A DNA stretch of 64,000 nt from Bradysia coprophila (Eukaryota; Arthropoda; Insecta; Diptera; Sciaridae), in contig NC_050736.1 of NCBI RefSeq assembly GCF_014529535.1, forward strand, positions 4,402,001 through 4,466,000. The letters are read 5' to 3'. The first letter of the stretch is position 1. Each line of letters begins with the position of its first letter. The position numbers and the translations under genes are program-made. Shown here one piece after another: positions 24,680 to 36,714 of this stretch. The notes beneath the pieces were generated by a model that was not told the DNA's origin, made no database searches, and saw nothing but the letters and a program-made list of their open reading frames with translations.

Positions 24680-26184
24680 TTAAGAGTGATATCGCCAAAA
24701 CTTGAACCAATTTTGGTGAAAATAAATACAATGGTTCGGCGATCCAGGCAAGCTATAGCTCGTTTGAATCGTCTTTCAATTCTAAGAAATAGGGATCTTT
24801 TAGTTTTTCTGTTAATTTCCCATTTTCGGAGTGAACACGTGAAAAGTCATAGCATGTCAAGGGGTGGTGAAAACAGTTTTCTTGTGATAGCTCAAGATAG
24901 AAATGTTTCTAAAAGTTGAAAATTTGTAGGAATATAGGCCTTGGGCAGACCTACATAAAGAGTATAATCATCGGTATGGGCCGCCACCCGTTCTAGACCT
25001 ATGACTCAAAATATGGTGAATGTTTGGACAGTCCTACTGGCTTGCAACAGAATTTATCCGCGGAACTGACTATAGGGTGTTGTAGCTGGACTTACCCTCT
25101 TTCATTCCACATATAAAAAACCCCAGATAAATTCTGTTGCAAGCCATAAAGTTAGTTGAAGTTAGTCAGCTTGAAACTTTCCTGAACCGAGCGATCACTG
25201 GTCTTAAAAAGTTTGCTTTCCTCCTACTTCGTAGTAGGTGGAAAACCTCATTTCTTTGACTTCACAAAATTAACAGAAACTTATTGGCTTGCTACGAATA
25301 TAGGTTGATTGTAAAGTAGAGATGTGCACCGTCCATTTACATATAAAAAACGTGATTTTACACACATTTCCATATTGTGTGACCTCTTGTGAAGCACAAA
25401 TTACATCTTGAGTGGCCATTTATTGACTGTAAACGAACGCTGCGCATCTCTGCTTTACAATAAACCTATATTTGTAGCAAGCAAATGAGTTTCTGTTCAT
25501 TTTGTGAAGTCAAAGATATGAGGTTTTCCACCTACTACGAAGTAGGAGGAAAGCAAACTTTTTAAGACCAGTGATCGCTCGGTTCAGGACAATTTCGAGC
25601 TGAACATGTAATTTTGATTTAGTTTATTTCATTCCCATCGCTCAAGCCTGTTTGAAGACCAAAAACAAGTTGAAAACACTGAAAAATATGGGTCTCCTGG
25701 AGCGACATTTTACTTCAACTAACTTTATGGCTTGCAACAGAATTTATCTGGGGTTTTTTATATGTGGAATGAAAGAGGGTAAGTCCAGCTACAACACCCT
25801 ATAGCCAGTTCCGCGGATAAATTCTGTTGCAAGCCAGTAGGACTGTCCAAACATTGACCATATTTTGAGTCATAAGTCTAGAACCGGTGGCGGCCCATAC
25901 CGATGATTATACTCTTGATGTAGGTCTGCCCAAGGCCTATATTCCTACAAATTTTCAACTTTTAGAAACATTTCTATCTTGAGCTATCACAAAAAAACTG
26001 TTTTCACCACCCCTTGACATGCTATGACTTTTCACGTGTTCACTCCGAAAATGGGAAATTAACAGAAAAACTAAAAGATCCCTATTTCTTAGAATTGAAA
26101 GACGATTCAAACGAGCTATAGCTTGCCTGGATCGCCGAACCATTGTTTTCAAATTGGTTCAAGTTTTGGCGATATCACTCTTAA
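24680..26184. mobile_element. 1.5 kb near-palindromic foldback element
   Basis: Ends are TTAAGAGTGATATCGCCAAA and its inverse. The left half (24680 to about 25330) is repeated inverted in the right half (about 25440-26184); for example CCTGAACCGAGCGATCACTG near 25183 has its inverse near 25562. The right arm has about 110 extra bp (near 25590-25710). Open frames at the two outer ends mirror each other because of the inversion and are probably not genes. The 5'-terminal sequence is shared with the element at 26976-28293. Confidence 0.9.
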
Positions 26185-26975
26185 ACAAAATCCAAGTTAT
26201 TTGTAATGTAGAAAGAGTCGCTATGGCTGAATAATCTGTTTCAGGATCCATTGGCTATTTGTTGCGAAAATATACTTATTCCACAATGAACATTTCAATC
26301 TTTCTTTCACTCGGTTTCTTGCTCACGACTTTTGCAAGTAAAAATGGCTAATCAATCATAAGATGTTGTTATGTTAAGGGAGAGATATCGTAGCAACCGT
26401 CCACTATAATAACAGAGAAACTATATCTTTCATTTGTGTCTATGTAATACATTTACCCACTTCCCAATGAGGTATGTGAGTCACATAATGTGACCCACCC
26501 ATAACTAAAGGTGTTTGTTTAAATGATTGGCCACAATAAATTTTTCATCGTTTTGGTGGCTTTGACGAATATTTTAAGCCAACCGTTAAGTGAACTGTTA
26601 AAACCACACAAGAAGCACATTTACGCACAAAATCTGAATTAAATCACATCGAAATCACCGAAATTATTACATTTTTCGTAACCAACACTAAATAAACCAT
26701 ATTCGACTTAGTTCAAGGTGGATGTGCAATGTGATTTGGGTGTGAAATTGAGTGAGAAATGCTTTCATAGATTTTCTTTCCGAAGTACGAGTTTCTTATT
26801 TTTCGTACTTCTACTGATATTTGACAAAAATTCGCGAAAAAAATCGATTAGTCCCTCCCTTATTATGAGGATAAAAAATAAGGGAAAAATTATAAAGAGT
26901 TTTAATAATGTACATTTATGCAATCTATACAAACCGGAGAAAATTCACGCCGTAAGTGTGCCTAAAATTTGAATT
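26185..26975. other. Spacer between two related foldback elements
   Basis: 791 bp of AT-rich sequence with no recognisable gene or repeat structure. Confidence 0.5.
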
Positions 26976-28293
26976 TTAAGAGTCATATCGCCAAGACTTC
27001 AGGTGATTGGGGAACAAGCGGTCTCCGATTTCAATGAGTGATAGCTCGTTGGATTCGTCATTCAATTCTAGGAAACACGTATCTTTCACTTTTTCTAAAA
27101 AAAATTTGTTTTCTGTGAAAAGTGTTCAAAAGTGATCACATGTCAGAGGGTACCGAAAACAGTTTTTCGACAATAACTCAAGAAAAAATTATTTTAAATT
27201 GTTGTAATGTTGTACGAATGTCGGCCTCGGAAAGACCTACAGGTAGAGTATACACACTCCTTGGTGCATGTAGATCCACGAGAGTTATGACTAAAAATAT
27301 AGTGAATGTTCAGAGAGTACTCCTTCTCTGCAGCTTCGTTGTTCCGCGGAACTGAGTATGGGGTGTTGTAGTTGGCCTCACCCACTATCGTTGCACAAAT
27401 AAATGAACCCAGTACTTTTGGGCTGCAAGCCTACAGAAGTGTAGGAAAAAAAGTAGATGCCAAAATGCAGATTTTTTCCTTCTTTCTGAGTGCTCTACAG
27501 CTGGAACAGCATCTGGAACGGTACTACGGCAGTAATTTTTTATCGTCTACTATTCTTTTACCTTAGCAATAGAAGATTGGAAAACCGTTTGCTCCCACTT
27601 GATCATATCGTTTTTTTAAACTCTGTCACGTAGCAAATATTGGTCCCATTGAAAAACTAATTACTGTTCCGGAGTCCTGAGGTCATTTGCTATACGCTAA
27701 CACTTTATTTGACTAAAATCCTCCGAGAAAAATTTAATAATTTCTCTTTTGATATTGCTAATAGTGGATCTGATATATGCGCGACATATCGAAGGGTTTT
27801 TCTATTGCTAAGGTAAAAGAATAGTAGACGATAAAAAATTACTGCCGTAGTACCGTTCCAGATGCTGTTCCAGCTGTAGAGCACTCAGAAAGAAGGAAAA
27901 AATCTGCATTTTGGCATCTACTTTTTTTCCAACACTTCTGTAGGCTTGCAGCCCAAAAGTACTGGCTTCATTTATTTGTGCAACGATAGTGGGTGAGGCC
28001 AACTACAACACCCCATACTCAGTATCTGTAGGTCTTTCCAAGGCCGACATTCGTACAACATTACAACAATTTAAAATATTTTTTTCTTGAGTTATTGTCG
28101 AAAAACTGTTTTCGGTACCCTCTGACATGTGATCACTTTTGAACACTTTTCACAGAAAACAATTTTTTTTTTAGAAAAAGTGAAAGATACGTGTTTCCTA
28201 GAATTGAAAGACGAATCCAACGAGCTATCACTCATTAAAATCGGAGACCGCTTGTTCCCCAATCACCTGAAGTCTTGGCGATATGACTCTTAA
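26976..28293. mobile_element. 1.3 kb near-palindromic foldback element, same family as 24680-26184
   Basis: Ends are TTAAGAGTCATATCGCCAAG and its inverse. The left arm is about 590 bp and the right about 486 bp, the difference being a block of about 105 bp (near 27250-27355) absent from the right arm. The inner 195 bp of each arm (27372-27566 and 27808-28002) are almost identical when inverted. Internal landmarks such as GTCAGAGGGTACCGAAAACAG parallel GTCAAGGGGTGGTGAAAACAG in the first element. Confidence 0.9.
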
Positions 28294-28756
28294 GTGAACG
28301 ATTCGATGAAAAAGCGAACCGAAATAGTTCATTCATACAAGGAATGAAAATGACGCTACGTTAGAAAGACCTCCGCACTTTCCATTTTGAATTTCGACCG
28401 CACTTATGGCGTGAATAGCGATGTGTGTGTGTGGTATGTGTTTATTACGTAGGTGAAAGCACGGGTTTTCAGGGGGAAAATTATTCCACGGACATAACAG
28501 GAGTAAGAATTATATCAGGTCGCACTTATAACACTGTATCAGCAATGTCAAAGCTATAGCTTGGTGCTGGTACGCATATGAAACATTCTACTACTTTTTG
28601 CGACCTATGCAATTCCATACGAGACTCGGAGTTTATTTTCTAATATATATATGTATTTATTTTGTACAATCTAGATATTAAAATGTTGAACGCACCAAAA
28701 GATGAATAAATTGAAGCCATTCAATCTCCAACCTTTATTTTTATACCGGTCATGAT

Positions 28757-28884
28757 AAGTTGAAGTGGATTGGAGATCTCTCAAACAAATTTTCGACATT
28801 TAATTTGTCAAATACTTGCACCTATGCAAGTAAATACTCATTTTAAAAAGCTGAACTTGATTGGAGATCACTTTAAAGTATTTC
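28757..28884 (-). repeat. Left-side copies of the Harbinger internal motif
   Basis: Two copies with core GATTGGAGATC (about 28768 and 28861), preceded by GTTGAAG or CTGAACT. They are inverse to the copies between the two element genes. Confidence 0.7.
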
Positions 28885-30140
28885 GATACTTATTGTTCTA
28901 TGTTTATACTAAAAATCGAAGAGTTTGCGTATGAGGTGGCCGAACATTTCAAGAAACATTTGTTCTGATAAAATGTAAGAAGTGTTGGTATGCATAAACT
29001 CTTGCCACTCTTGCTCGAGATGTTGCAATTTTGATTTGTAATTATAAGTTGACGTGAAACTTATTATTTTGCGTGTATTCAACGAGAACTTTTTTTTGAA
29101 TATGAACAAAACAGAAAAACCCCGAGATTTTATAATTTTGGTAAAAACTTACGTCAACTTTTAGTTATTAAGTTAAAATTCCTATCTCTTGAACCTAATT
29201 TGTTTCAAACAAAGGATTAAAGTGACTGTATGTTACTCCGTATAATATGGTCTATAAAAATCTATCTTCCATCTTTGTTGCTAATCGGTTAACTTCGTTG
29301 AAAGGTGCCATTGTGCGAATTGATTTTTCAGCAAAGGTGCAAATATTAAATATATAATTCGAATCTAACTTCAACGAAGCAGCCAGACAGGAATTTCAGT
29401 GCCGGCCTCAGGTCGGAACAATATTTTTATATAAAAAATGTAGGAAACCCATTTGTAGCTTAATGGTCAGTTTAATCTTTATTCAACACAAATCGCTACG
29501 GATGTCAATAGTGTGGCATTCACATAACAAGGTATTCAAAATTGACAAGTCCAGTTTTCGTATGAATTTTGAGTTAATCCCAGGGAAAGCCAAGTATTGC
29601 AATAGAATTTTGCTTTTCAAAGCCATTGAAAATTCATGGAACTATGTGAATTTTCGACCCGCAAGGATGTAGAAAACATTTCAACTAGACTTCTGTTGTA
29701 GACTCAACTAAAATAATATAGATTTCTTGTTAATGTCACGAATGTTACAACAAAAAAATCACACTCTTGATTCGACCGAAATATGTAACACAGCAAATTC
29801 CATCTGTTAAAAGTAAGATACGAAAAACTAGATGTTCGAAGCATGTAACGTGAATTAATATTAGGGTGACTAAAAGTAAAGTTTCACACTTTTTTATTCC
29901 GCTTATTACGCTAAATTAATGATCATCACCAAATAGCTATGCATAGACATACCCAATCGATCACAAATTAAATAGCGTAAATAACAGAGGTGTGTGCGAT
30001 ATTTTTACGTCATATTGTTGAATGTGTTTGTTGTCAGTGAAGAAGTCAATCTAGTATACATTTCAATAAACTTCTCGATAAACGTAACATAACCTAAATA
30101 TTTATGCATGTGATTATATTGAGCAGTGAGTGTTGATAAA

Positions 30141-33100
30141 ATGTCTACGATAAGAAACAAACCAACAGCCCAACCAAAGCGTCGTTCACGAATAGTGAAC
30201 ATTCAGAAGAAGAATTTGGTTTCTTTGGTTGAAAATTTCTTCATTCGGTTACATGGACATTGCTCTAGTGTTAACTTTGAAGAAATCAACATGATCAATT
30301 GGCAGAGAATCGCTTCCATACTAAACACTATGGGACCTCCAAAGGGAGCGAATCAATGGAAAAATGTAATTTCAACTTGTTTCTGTTACAACCTGTACAT
30401 CAAACTTACATTTATCTTTCAGTCTTTCTACTTCATGAAAAATCGTATTCGCAAGAAGGTGGAAGTTATAAAAAAGTATGGCGGTCACCCGCGAGACAAT
30501 TTATCCGATTTGGACTTTAAAATCTACGACATGTCGCCTGTTGATAATTATACCATTGAGGAAGTTTTTGATGGCACTCAGACTTCGAATCTCGACGAAA
30601 ACCTTGAGGACAATGCTGCAGATGATTTGGATGACATGAATGGAGACAACGACATATACCTGGATAACAACTTTCCTGATTTGAACAATTTGACTGACTA
30701 CGACGAGGTGGATCAAGAAAATGAGGATGTCGGGGGTTCAACTAAGATATTGGTCATGGAATCGGCTGAAGAGTTGGAGGCGTACATAAATGAGCCTGTG
30801 ATTGAAGAAGAAATTCTACCGGAGATTGAAGACATCGAAGAGCAGATAGTCGATGAATCCCATGACTGCTACGAATATCCACATGCAGAGTCTCCGCCTT
30901 CATTGGATAATCGTATGTCGTCATCATACACAACAGCTCAAGTAAGCGTGCGGCGCCAAACCAGTGGAAATTTTTCATCCGGAAGTCATACTTTCGGACA
31001 AGAAAACGAGTTTGCCGACGTAAATCAATTGCGTGATATAGAATTGCAAGGAACTGTTACAGAGATTTTGACGCCAGTCTCAAATAAGCTTGCAGAAGCT
31101 GCAAAGGTTAGGTAATAGAAACACTGAATTTAAAGAAACTAATTACTAATACGATTTCAGCTGAGTGTCAGGATCCCAGAAGTCCAAAAAGAGAGACTAG
31201 TCCAGCTCATACAAAACAACTTTTTCAAGGCTGTGGGACAATTTGTTGGCGTCAATGGTAAACATATAAAGTCAAGTTTTTGGAAAACAGTTGCCGCAGA
31301 ACTGAATACGTTGGGTCCGCCACGATCTGCAGAGCAGTGGAAAACGGTAATATATTTAAAAACGCCCATAATTGTTTCCTATTTCCTAATAATTTTCAAT
31401 CAAGTCGGGATTTTCGATATTTCCCCAAATTTTTGCTCTTCGAGATTATTTTGATTTTAAATCGTCAGCAGCAGAAAGTTCAATTACTTGTCCTTTCGTT
31501 TTATTATTTCTGTTAGACAAAAACCATTGAACGTTCATGTTAATTTGTTAATTGATAAGTATTTAGCCAACACCCGCTCCGCTATCATACTTAGATGCAA
31601 CAATATCCCTTGAAGACAAACGTCAAAGTTCTTTTACCTCCCGTCCTATACCTTTTAGTAGTAAATTACGTACTGATTTGGTGATTCTTATTTTGACGAG
31701 TATATGATTGGCAATCACACAAGTCAAAATAAACAACTTCGGACCAGTACATAGTACATGTTACTCGTGAAGTTCCCCGGAAACGAGCTTAATGTTAATG
31801 TTAATACTAATGTTAATGACAATTGAAGAAAAACGAGTTTCCGTGGATACAGAAGCGTTCTAAAAGAATAAAAAATTGATTGTACTTCGAACGACGAAAA
31901 CAATCAGATCTTCTGATTGTACCTACTCTTATTTGTCTTTCCAAAATTATCTTAGAAAAAAATATGATCACAGTAACATTCCAGAAGATTTTATTGCGCG
32001 TTTTTATATTCTCAGACATTTAATAACATCAAAGCCGGAGCAAAGTCAAAGCTTGCCGATAACCATAATGTTTCTGAGTACGTGCCCCAAAAAAATTTGA
32101 CGAGACTCGAGGAAAAAATCGTCTCGATATTCGGAATGGATAACATGGACGGGCATCAGAGTCTAGGCGAATCAGGATTTCGTTATGCAGAGGTATGCAA
32201 AGGTTCCCGTTTTTTCGTTATGACTCAAAATCAATTCTGTTCTTCAAAGTGTGTAAGTTTGATATTTTCCACATCTTGAATGTTTAGTCGATCAGCTTTA
32301 TATGTAGAAGTGAATTCAATCATTTATGCAATCAATTTTCTGTGTTTCTTACTTCCTAGATCGATCACTGATCCCCATCGAATTCACAAATAATTTTATA
32401 TTTCATTGCAGACTGTACCTCAAGTTCGTCGCACGGAAACACCACCAGCAGGAAACCATACGAATATCCAACAAATGGAATTTGGACAAAATGCGCCAAC
32501 ACCGCCGGTTTGTCGCACGGAAACACCAAAGGCACGAGAAAATACGAATATTGAGCAGATAGAGTTCGAACAAGAAGTGTTACGAGAAATAATCGAAGAA
32601 ATTCGAAGCGAGCCGAATGAAACGGAGTATCAACAGACGTCGGAAAGAAACTTATGTCGACCATCTAATAACGGAAAAAATAGTACAATCGTCTCTTCAC
32701 GTCCGATAAGTGTCAACATGTCACGTCCGGAAAGTTTCGGAATTTCACGTCTGGGAAGAGCCTCTTCCCGTGCGGAAAGAGACCTCATTTCACGGCCGGA
32801 AACAGATTCTTCTCTTCCGAAAGGTGTTAACACCTTACGTTCGGAAAGTTTCGGTAATTCACGTCTGGAAAGAGCCTCTTCCCGTGCGGAAAGAGACCTC
32901 ATTTCACGGCCGGAAACCGATTCTTCTCGTCCGAAAGGTGTTAACACTCTACGTGCGGAAAGTTTCGGTAATTCACGTCTGGAAAGAGCCTCTTCCCGTG
33001 CGGAAAGAGACCTCATTTCACGGCCGGAAACCGATTCTTCTCCTTTTGAAAGAGGCGGTCCTTCACATCGACAAGATTCTTCATTCGAGCCTCCGCGTGT

Positions 33101-33725
33101 ACGCCGAAGAGTGCGTTCGCCGTCACCCGTCGAATACATCACTGATATAAACCAATTTTTCAATGATCGCGGCAATGAAAGTGACACGGGTAGTCCACAT
33201 TCCAACAGTCGTCGATCTATTCGCGAAAACCAAAATAATGGCACTGTGGCGAAAAAAGCGAGAGACCGTTCAGACTTGAGAAACGTAAGTTACAATTTAC
33301 ATTTTCATTCTGTGAGCAGAGTAGATTTAGTTATTTCATTTGGTACAATCCTATTTGATGAGATATTTAACTTTGGGATGCAATATGAGAAAGACTATTC
33401 AAATTATGTTTCTATGTCCCAATGTCATATCAGGCACTACGTCATATCATTATGTTCGGCAATATTCAGAATTTTTTATTGGAAGTAGACAAGTTCACAT
33501 TAACCTTCTAAAATGCGTTTTCTTTCATACATACAGAGACACACTAGCCATGAAATGGTGCAATATTCACTGAGCGCGCAGGAGAGATTTATTGACGATT
33601 CTAATAGAAATCACGCTGAAATGATGCACCTCAATGACAGAAATCATGTGGAGATGGCAGGGATGTTTACTTCAACATTATCAGCTTTGGTGGATGTTGC
33701 GCGAGAGTTTGTAAACAGACTCTAG
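30141..33725 (+). CDS. Harbinger-encoded Myb/zeste-like DNA-binding protein
   Basis: Six exons (30141-30365, 30423-31106, 31161-31346, 32016-32192, 32412-33284, 33537-33725), all phase 0, give about 776 residues. There are two zeste/Myb-SANT-like DNA-binding domains, each split by an intron right after the QWK motif: the first at about residues 18-95 (WQRIASILNTMGPPKGANQW, then FMKNRIRKK) and the second at about 304-390 (FWKTVAAELNTLGPPRSAEQ, then FNNIKAGAKSKL). Between them is an acidic region. Residues about 528-637 are three copies of a 38-residue Ser/Arg/Glu-rich repeat. The C-terminus is a helix-like tail. In this superfamily the Myb-like partner brings the transposase into the nucleus and onto DNA; two such domains plus the repeat array are unusual to my knowledge. 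The ATG at 30141 is preferred over an upstream in-frame GTG. Confidence 0.85.
32721..33048 (+). repeat. 114-bp tandem repeat within coding exon 5 of the Harbinger partner gene
   Basis: Three units start at 32721, 32835 and 32949, exactly 114 bp apart, and encode 38-residue repeats (ESFGNSRLERASSRAERD, then LISRPETDSS). The period is a multiple of three, so copy number can change without breaking the frame. Confidence 0.9.
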
Positions 33726-33805
33726 CTGGTTTAACCTATTCATTTTGATTTGGTTATTTTTGAATTTTGTTGCATTTGTTTTCATTTTAAATCAGAAGAT
33801 CGGCA

Positions 33806-35012
33806 AAATTTTTATTGAAGAGATCTCCCAGGTATACTTTTTTATTCATTGAATTTGTGGCTGAATTTTGTTTGATTGGAAATTTTTTGATTTTTTGCCT
33901 TTAATTGAATTATATAACACTTGCGTCACGAAACTTTATTGTAGCGATCTCCAATCTTGTTCAACTTGTTATTTTAACCTTTGATTGAATTGCACAAAAC
34001 TTGGTCGGTGAAATTTGTTTAAGAGATCTCCAATCTTGTTCAACTTGTTATTTTAATCTTTAATTTAATAAATAATTTTAACGCAGTTTTAAGTTAAGAT
34101 GAGAAGATTTTTTACCCCGTACTAGCGTGTTTGTAATACATGCGACTCGTAGCGAAGACAAAATGTTCCTAGACATAAAGCAGCTTTGTCCTCAACTGTT
34201 CAGTGAATTGTCATTCAATAAATATTGAGATAAATAGTGAGATTGCGATTTCCACTTATAGTTATTAGTTGACAACATGAAAACTATAAGTTGAATTTAC
34301 TAATAAATTTTACGTTTTACGTCAAAGTATAAGTCAATCTTTCTGATGTAGGCATTCACCTTTTTCACGTAGCCTGTAACCTTTCAGTTTTCATCAAACT
34401 CATAACTAGGACTGTAGCTGTTGAGCTCTATAAGGGAATCCAGACAATTTGCTAATTTCTAGCGAAAAAGCTTTAGGGATTCGGGTTGTCTGTGTGACCG
34501 GGCTGTCGAAAGAGTAGGAATTGGACTTCTCTTATAAACCATTTGAACGTATATTGTGACAAGACTGTTGCAGGGGATCTGATGATTAATTTAACTTCTC
34601 AGTCGTTGCCTGGGTATTTTCCCTATTTTCAATCATGTGAGATGAGTCTCACTGGAAAATAACTTCCTTGAAAATATGGACGCTGGCAATGAACTGAACT
34701 GTAACTGAACTAAAACACCGCACAACTTTAAACAGCTTTGCCCAAATAAATGTACGAAAAGCTGAGGTTGATCTTTTTAAACTTCTGTATTTCAAATTAC
34801 TGTTTTCGTGTCTACTCAAATTCGTTCAACAAAAATATTTAAAAATTTGCAAAACTTTATTGAAGCGATCTCCAATCTTATTCAACATTAAATGTTGCCT
34901 AAAGTTGTCGCTTTTAAAAAAAAATTGCAAAACTTTATTGAAGCGATCTCCAATCTTATTCAACTTGAACCGTTTGCAGAATTTTTTGAAGAGATCTCCA
35001 ATCTTGTTCAAT
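33806..35012 (+). repeat. Six right-side copies of the Harbinger internal motif
   Basis: Copies with core GAAGMGATCTCCAATCTTRT occur near 33818, 33949, 34020, 34861, 34939 and 34988. Two of them lie in an imperfect direct repeat of about 78 bp (33905-33982 and 33983-34060). All lie in the space between the convergent 3' ends of the two element genes. Confidence 0.85.
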
Positions 35013-35013
35013 G

Positions 35014-36271
35014 TTACTGATTGTTTGCGAAGTATCGTGCCACATTATGGCGTACTTCAATCCCGCGTTGAAGTTCATCGTACGAGATGTCAGGACCATC
35101 AACGTTTTCTTCAAAGTCAGCGACCACGTCCTCGAATATGGGTTCAACGTCATCAATCGAGTAATTTCTTGCAATTAAGAAATTGTGGAGGACTGTGCAA
35201 GAATAAATTATGTAGCCACTCATCAATGTGTCGTACCGTAACTTTCGTTCTGACAGCAAACATCGGAATCTTGCTTTGAGTAAGCCTATAGCTCGTTCAA
35301 CCAACGATCGAAGCTGTCGGTGACGTTTGTTATAGTGCTTTGCTGCTGTTGTGTTAGGTGTCTCATACGGTTTTAATAACCACGGTTGTAAGGGATAGCC
35401 ATTATCCGCAAGCATGAAATAACGCCAGTCCGATCCCGATGCATTACACATTGTCCGCAATGACGAATTAACAAGAGATGCTCGCCATATTAATGAATCA
35501 TGTGTAGAGCCGGGATACCGAGCATTGACGCTCAAAAACCGCATTCGGATATCACACACGACCTGTGTGTTTATTGCATGAAATGATTTTCGGCTGACAT
35601 GTGCGTGTTCGATGAGATGCGAAATCGCTGATAGAGCAATGAGTGTACCATCTACAAAAGCAAAGGCACCGGGATAGTCTGCACTCTGTTGTAGTTCATC
35701 ATGAAGACTTTTAACTGCCTCAATATTCTCCGGAAATTGCACAAACTGGTCCATAATTTTCGTTGTTATGACGTAGCTGTAGCCTCGAATGCACTTTGAC
35801 ACATTGGATTGAGACATCATTGCGAACGCATCCGAAGCAACCCGCCGCTGGTAGCTTCCACTGGCGTAAAAATTTAATACCGAACAGAACTGGACCGACA
35901 TGGGAATATCCGGACATGGGTTACCCTTCGAATTTGCTTTTATAATATCCAAAAACTCTAATGCTAAGCATCGCGGCAGTCTGTACATTTCTCTGAATCT
36001 GAAAACGGAGAAAATACGAAGAATATTTTCGAAGATTTCTGTGTTAACGCCTTCAATGGAATAGTTTAAACAAAATGACGCTTAACTGTTACCTTTCATC
36101 CGGCATATCGAAAGGGTCTAATGTGTCTCTTAAATATCTTCGTGTGTCTTTCATAAATACTTTATTTCTGTGATATTCAAGTGCAGCTAAACTGAACATT
36201 TTTAATATTATTTTTATAAATGCCGTATTGACTCGATTGACACACACGCTTTTCTTGTAAATGACATTCAT
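35014..36271 (-). CDS. PIF/Harbinger DDE transposase (HARBI1-like)
   Basis: Two exons (36271-36093 and 35998-35014) give 387 residues. Exon 1 ends in LDPFDMPDE and exon 2 continues RFREMYRLPR, the typical N-terminal block of HARBI1-like nucleases. The DDE_4 nuclease core has AFVDGTLI (Asp about 176), YPGSTHDSLIWR (Asp about 227), LADNGYPLQPWLL and SLVERAIGLLKARFR (Glu about 294). All three catalytic acids are present and the frame is open, so the enzyme could be active. It is transcribed towards the partner gene, and its start faces MUL1 444 bp away. A later Met (MFSLAALEYH) is an alternative start. Confidence 0.92.
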
Positions 36272-36714
36272 GACATTGGAATATTTTACGAATTGTACTA
36301 GATTAAGTTATTCTGACAACTGCGAAACTGGCGTGATTCATTTTTATGTATACTGCTATACTGTTATAGCTTTTATAAGAAGTGAATAATTTTCCCCCAG
36401 GGTGTTAGGTATAATGTACCAATGCACGTGTACCAACTTGTAAAAATCAAAAATCAAAACCCACCGCTGACCGGTGGCAACTCGCTTGACGACAAACAAT
36501 GAGAGAACAAATTCCTTACTCTACATATTTGTATTTTTTTTAAATTTACGCGCCTACGTTGATAACGCTGTATTATCATTTTCTGTTTGTTTAGTGTTGA
36601 CATTTTCCATTTCGTAGCAATATGTCAAAACATTATGTCACTATGTTTTGACATTTCTAAATATCCTACGTAACAGACCATAAGCTTCAATTGTAAATAC
36701 AAAATTCATTAATT

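Larger units (their letters stand above)
28472..36398. mobile_element. PIF/Harbinger DNA transposon, apparently intact, about 7.9 kb
   Basis: Terminal inverted repeats GGGGGAAAATTATTC at 28472-28486 and the inverse at 36384-36398 bound a DDE transposase gene (-) and a Myb/zeste-like partner gene (+), which is the two-gene plan of PIF/Harbinger elements. A shared motif on both sides of the genes (28.76-28.88 kb and 33.8-35.0 kb) supports the whole block being one element. Neither gene shows a frameshift or premature stop. The expected 3-bp TWA target duplication is not visible next to these ends, so exact boundaries are uncertain. 28487-30140 has no gene I recognise. Confidence 0.8.

Noticed and set aside
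24686-26152. Mirror-image open frames of about 65-77 codons at both ends of the first palindrome
   Set aside because: They are the same sequence read on opposite arms; the frame is not kept in the related element at 27-28 kb, so it is unlikely to be coding.
27372-28002. Paired 64-codon frames (MASPTIVAQINE...) in the second palindrome
   Set aside because: They differ by one residue only because the arms are inverted copies; no domain and no start or splice context.
32630-33244. 204-codon minus-strand frame across the Harbinger partner gene
   Set aside because: It is the antisense of a repetitive coding exon; the plus strand has splice sites and domain homology, the minus strand has none.
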